Assembly (NCBI GenBank): GCA_905397405.1 | Contig: CAJPVJ010000299.1 | Location: 1 to 28,874 of the forward strand | Direction: 5' to 3' | Length of the DNA: 28,874 bases | Origin: Oppiella nova | Lineage: Eukaryota; Arthropoda; Arachnida; Sarcoptiformes; Oppiidae | Shown: positions 25,066-28,874 of the stretch, piece after piece | How the letters are laid out: each line of letters begins with the position of its first letter | Numbering within the stretch: the first letter of the stretch is position 1 | Program-made: the position numbers and the translations under genes | Notes under the pieces: generated by a model | The model's input: the letters and a program-made list of their open reading frames with translations, nothing else | What the model was told of the DNA's origin: nothing | Databases searched by the model: none

Positions 25066-28000
25066 TTCTAGTGATTGGGATGACAGCAATGAGAGCAGTA
25101 TTGACCAGCAAAACAGCCGCAGAACAGTCCCCCGAAGGACTGCCAGCACTAGGAATGCAAAAGTTTTGTCACAACAGAGTTCCAGTTCGTCCTCTGAGAG
25201 CGAGACTGAGAGCGAGAGTGAGAGTGAAAGCGATGACAACAGGACACAGAAGACCAGAAGAACTAATAAGAAAGTGAGTTATAAGGAGCACAGCGACCAC
25301 ACCGACTCGGATGACTTGGTCCAAGTGGATTGGACGGCATACGAGGCCGAAACCGAGACCGGTGAGACCGTCGAGAGGATATTCGAGCACCGCATCGGTA
25401 AGAAAGGCGCCACCGGACTGGCCACCACTCCCTATCAGGTGGAAGATAACGGCGATCCAAACGATGGTAACTGTGAAGAAGAAGATAAAGAAATGCAATT
25501 CTTAGTTAAGTGGAAGGGATGGTCTCATTTGCACAACACATGGGAAACGGAAGAGTCACTCAAAGAAGTGAATGCAAAGGGTATTAAGAAAGTGGAGAAC
25601 TATTTGAAGAAAGAAGAAGAGATCAGAATTTGGTATTTATTCGCTTTGTTTACAAATAAAAAGCCGGTAATTAATGGTTTGAATTGACTTATAGGAGGCA
25701 AACGACGGCAACGCCCGAAGACATGGATTACTATGACTGTCAGGAGGAGATGGCTCTTCAGTTGAGACAATTGCATATGAATGTCGAGAGAATCATTGCT
25801 CATCAGTCCTCCAAAAGCACGGAATCTTGTCAAACGGAATACCTGTGCAAATGGGAGGGACTGCCATACATTGAGTGCACGTGGGAAGAGGAGACCCTCG
25901 TGCTCAAGAAGTTCACGCATCGAATCGATGAATACCACATCCGACAGAAGTCTCAGAAAATCCCATCGAAATTATGTCGAGCTTTAAAAGTAAGGCCCAA
26001 ATTTGTTCCCTTAAAAACACAACCCGATTATATCGGTGGTAAAGACAGCTTAGAGCTCAGGGACTATCAGTTGAATGGTCTGAATTGGTTGACCCATTCG
26101 TGGTGTAAAGACAATGGAGTGATATTAGCCGATGAGATGGGTTTAGGGAAGACCATACAGACCATCAGTTTCCTATCTCACCTGTTCTATCAGCACAGTC
26201 TTTACGGGCCCTTCCTATTAGTGGTGCCGCTGTCGACGATGGCCTCGTGGCAGAAGGAGTTCGAGATATGGTCTCCAGAACTCAATGTAGTGGTATATTT
26301 GGGAGACGTCGGCAGTCGTAATATGATTCGCTCGTATGAATGGTGTCATCCGGGAAACAAAAGACTTAAATTCAATGTCCTGTTGACTACTTACGAGATT
26401 CTGCTAAAAGACAAAAGCTTTTTAGGAGCAGTCAATTGGGCTGTCCTTGGAGTGGATGAGGCGCACCGACTCAAGAATGACGACTCACTTCTCTATAAGT
26501 CTTTGTTTGATTTCTCGACAAACCATCGATTGTTGATAACTGGAACTCCTCTGCAAAACTCATTGCGCGAGTTGTGGGCATTGCTTCACTTCATTGGTCC
26601 CGACAAATTCGACTCATGGGATGACTTCGAGGCCGAGCACAAGGACTCCGACAATAAGGGATATTCGAAACTTCATAAACAATTGGAACAGTTTTTGTTG
26701 CGAAGAGTGAAGAAGGACGTGGAGAAGTCCCTTCCGGCCAAAGTCGAGCAAATACTTCGAGTTGAAATGACTTCCATTCAGAAACAGTATTATAAATGGA
26801 TTCTTACGAAGAACTACAAGGCGTTGACCAAAGGAGTTAAGGGAAGTCTCAATGGTTTTGCAAACATTATGATGGAGTTGAAGAAGTGCTGTAATCACGC
26901 GACTCTCATCCGACCTGTCGATGACTTGACTTCATTGGAACCGTTGCAACGACTCATACGCTGTTCGGGAAAACTCTTATTACTCGACAAACTTTTGTGT
27001 AGACTTCGAGAGACCGGACACCGGGTCTTAATATTCTCTCAAATGGTCCGAATGTTAGACATTTTAGCCGATTATTTATCTTTACGTCGATTTCCATATC
27101 AAAGACTCGACGGATCTATAAGAGGAGAGTTACGGAAGCAAGCGTTGGATCACTTTAACGCCGACGGATCTCCGGATTTCTGCTTTCTGTTGTCCACCCG
27201 TGCGGGCGGTCTTGGAATCAATTTGGCGACCGCTGATACTGTAGTCATATTTGATTCCGATTGGAACCCACAGAACGATCTCCAGGCACAGGCCAGGGCT
27301 CACCGAATCGGACAGAAGAATCAGGTGAACATCTATACCGAGCAGTGGTTTCCGTCACAACTCCTTCTGTAGTAGCTTTCCCGGTTTGCTTTCTACCAAA
27401 ACCTAGTGGAGCAGTATGTCGCTTACCTGTGTTGGCCCTCCTGTCACAATCGGTTTCTGTCAAGCGACTCGCGATCCAACACAACGCCATTCAATAAGGA
27501 AGAGTTGGCCGCGATTCTCAAGTTTGGTGCCGAAGAGCTGTTCAAAGAGGGCGAAGAGGCAGACGACGAACTGCAGTGCGATATCGATGAGATCCTACGC
27601 AGGGCTGAGACCCGCGAAGATGCGTCACAATCGGTTGGCGATGAGTTGTTGTCGGCCTTCAAAGTCGCCTCTTTTAACTTCAATGAAGACGAGGACGTGA
27701 GTGCCTTAAGTGCTCAGCACTCGCCTCCTGTGGAGGAAGTTGCCAAAGAGAAGGATTGGGATGAGATTATTCCCGAAGCGGACCGACTCAAGATCGAAGA
27801 GGAGGAGAAGCAGAAGGAAGGACTGGATATGTTTTTACCCCCGAGAAGTCGCAAATCTGCTCAACAGTCGGGCGCGCCCTCAGACAGCGGTGAGGAATAC
27901 GACCCAAATCGGGTCAAAGACGACAAGGAAGACGTGGGAACCGATGACTCGGACAGCGATAAACCGAAAAGACGCGGACGACCGAAGGCATCCCCGCGAG

Positions 28001-28874
28001 AGACAGTGAAAGGGTTTTCTGAGACAGAAGTTCGCAGATTCATCAAGAGTTTCAAGAAGTTTCCGAATCCGTTAAACAGATTGGAATCCATTGCCATCGA
28101 CGCAGAACTTCAAGAGAAGTCTACCACTGATCTCAAGCGCATCGCCGAAGCCTTACAACTCGGTTGTGAAAACGCCGTCAAAGAATATAATGAGAAATTT
28201 GTTTCCGAAAATCAGACCGAAGACAGCAATTGTATGTCTCAATGTGTTCAATGATTTCTCGAAATCCTTATCTAATTATTGTTGTGTTTTAGTGACCGCT
28301 AATAACAAGAAGAACAATAGGGGTCCGAACTTTAAGTTGGGAGGAGTCAGTGTTTTCCCTAAGAATATCCTTTCGTGTCAGAAAGAATTGGAAGCATTGG
28401 ATGTTCTTTTGCCACCGACTCTGGACGAGAAGAAGAAGTATATAAATGTAGATATATTTTGGTAACAATTATTGACCATTTGTTTTGATACGTTTAGATG
28501 GGTTTTAAAATCCAAAGTAAAGGCAGTTCATTGGGATGTGCTCTGGAATATTGAGGACGACTCTCGGCTTTTGACTGGTGTTCATGAATACGGTTTGGGC
28601 AGTTGGGAGGCCATCAAAATGGATCCGTCCTATGGATTAGCTGATAAAGTATGTGATTATCTGATGTTATGTATTGAATGTATATGTTATTAATGATTAC
28701 AATTGAATGTTCAGATACTCGCAGACGGCGACCAAAAGCCTCAGTCAAAGCAATTACAGACACGAGTCGAGTATTTACTAAAGTTTATGCAGAAACTGAT
28801 TGCCGCCCAAAGAATACAGGCCGAGGCCTCCAAACCTCGCATTAAGAAACCAAAAGCACTGAAACCCAAAACTG
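25066..28874 (+). CDS. CHD1: Chromodomain helicase CHD1 (partial, with complemented block)
   Basis: An ATP-dependent chromatin remodeller that spaces nucleosomes in transcribed genes. Exons: 25066-25632, 25695-28231, 28293-28447, 28498-28648 and 28715 to beyond the window. Order seen: Ser/acidic N-terminus, chromodomain 1 ([31 protein letters not shown]), chromodomain 2 ([15 protein letters not shown]), Snf2 ATPase with [11 protein letters not shown] (about 26131), DEAH (26455-26466), [24 protein letters not shown] and [10 protein letters not shown] (about 27290), then an acidic linker, [17 protein letters not shown] and the SANT/SLIDE region. A stop at 27370 is caused by the complemented segment 27338 to about 27464; complementing it in place keeps the frame. 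An ATG at 25046 ([10 protein letters not shown]) is a possible start, but the acceptor at 25065 makes an upstream exon more likely. The intron at 28448 does not close cleanly in phase. Confidence 0.96.
27338..27464. other. Non-reversed complement segment 3 (about 127 bases)
   Basis: As printed, the CHD1 frame leaves homology right after GQKNQVNIY and stops at 27370. Complementing each base from 27338 without reversing gives RLVTKGSVEEDIIERAKRK, then MVLDHLVIQRMDTTGRTVLA, which is the conserved post-helicase extension of CHD1. The native frame then resumes at [13 protein letters not shown] with no shift (141 bases from 27337 to 27478). The start is fixed by the Arg codon; the end lies between about 27462 and 27477. 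Confidence 0.96.

Noticed and set aside
27373-27477. A genuine intron or a true CHD1 truncation after the helicase
   Set aside because: The conserved residues are present base for base in the complement and the frame is preserved across the block, so nothing needs to be spliced out or lost.

Overview
This is animal nuclear DNA: intron-bearing genes on both strands, short GT-AG introns (about 45-180 bases), AT-rich spacers, and five recognisable conserved metazoan proteins. The compact genes suggest an arthropod, possibly a mite. That placement is inference; I cannot search a database.

Layout. 1-2149 and 7648-9738 are two copies of a 2.1-kb AT-rich direct repeat; copy 1 ends at a single N (2150). 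Between them on the minus strand lie SEC62 (2333-3845, 5 exons, complete) and an SLC52A riboflavin transporter (5174-6696, 4 exons, complete). A TRIM2/3-type RING/B-box/filamin/NHL protein follows on the minus strand (10116-12324, 2 exons). From 16162 to about 24290 there is a rearranged IDH3A neighbourhood: five intact exons on the minus strand, a frameshifted inverted exon, and two tandem 888-base plus-strand units with damaged and intact IDH3A exons, with a large palindrome, paired MITE-like elements and a Tc1-like end nearby. CHD1 runs on the plus strand from 25066 past the window end.

The standout observation is three stretches of about 127-128 bases that are the complement of the expected sequence WITHOUT being reversed. 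One (7873-7999) is proven by base-for-base comparison with the other copy of the 2.1-kb repeat (127 of 127). One (27338 to about 27464) creates a stop in CHD1; base-by-base complementing restores the conserved helicase C-terminal extension in frame. One (24152 to about 24279) hides an IDH3A splice donor, intron, acceptor and the exon encoding VHGTAPDIAG. An inversion gives a reverse complement, so no known recombination makes this pattern. The shared length, and a separate perfect 127-base repeat, point to an assembly or gap-filling error (or deliberate edit) tied to a 127-base unit.

The genes are unrelated housekeeping or regulatory loci and form no pathway together: ER translocation, vitamin transport, ubiquitin ligase, TCA cycle and chromatin remodelling.
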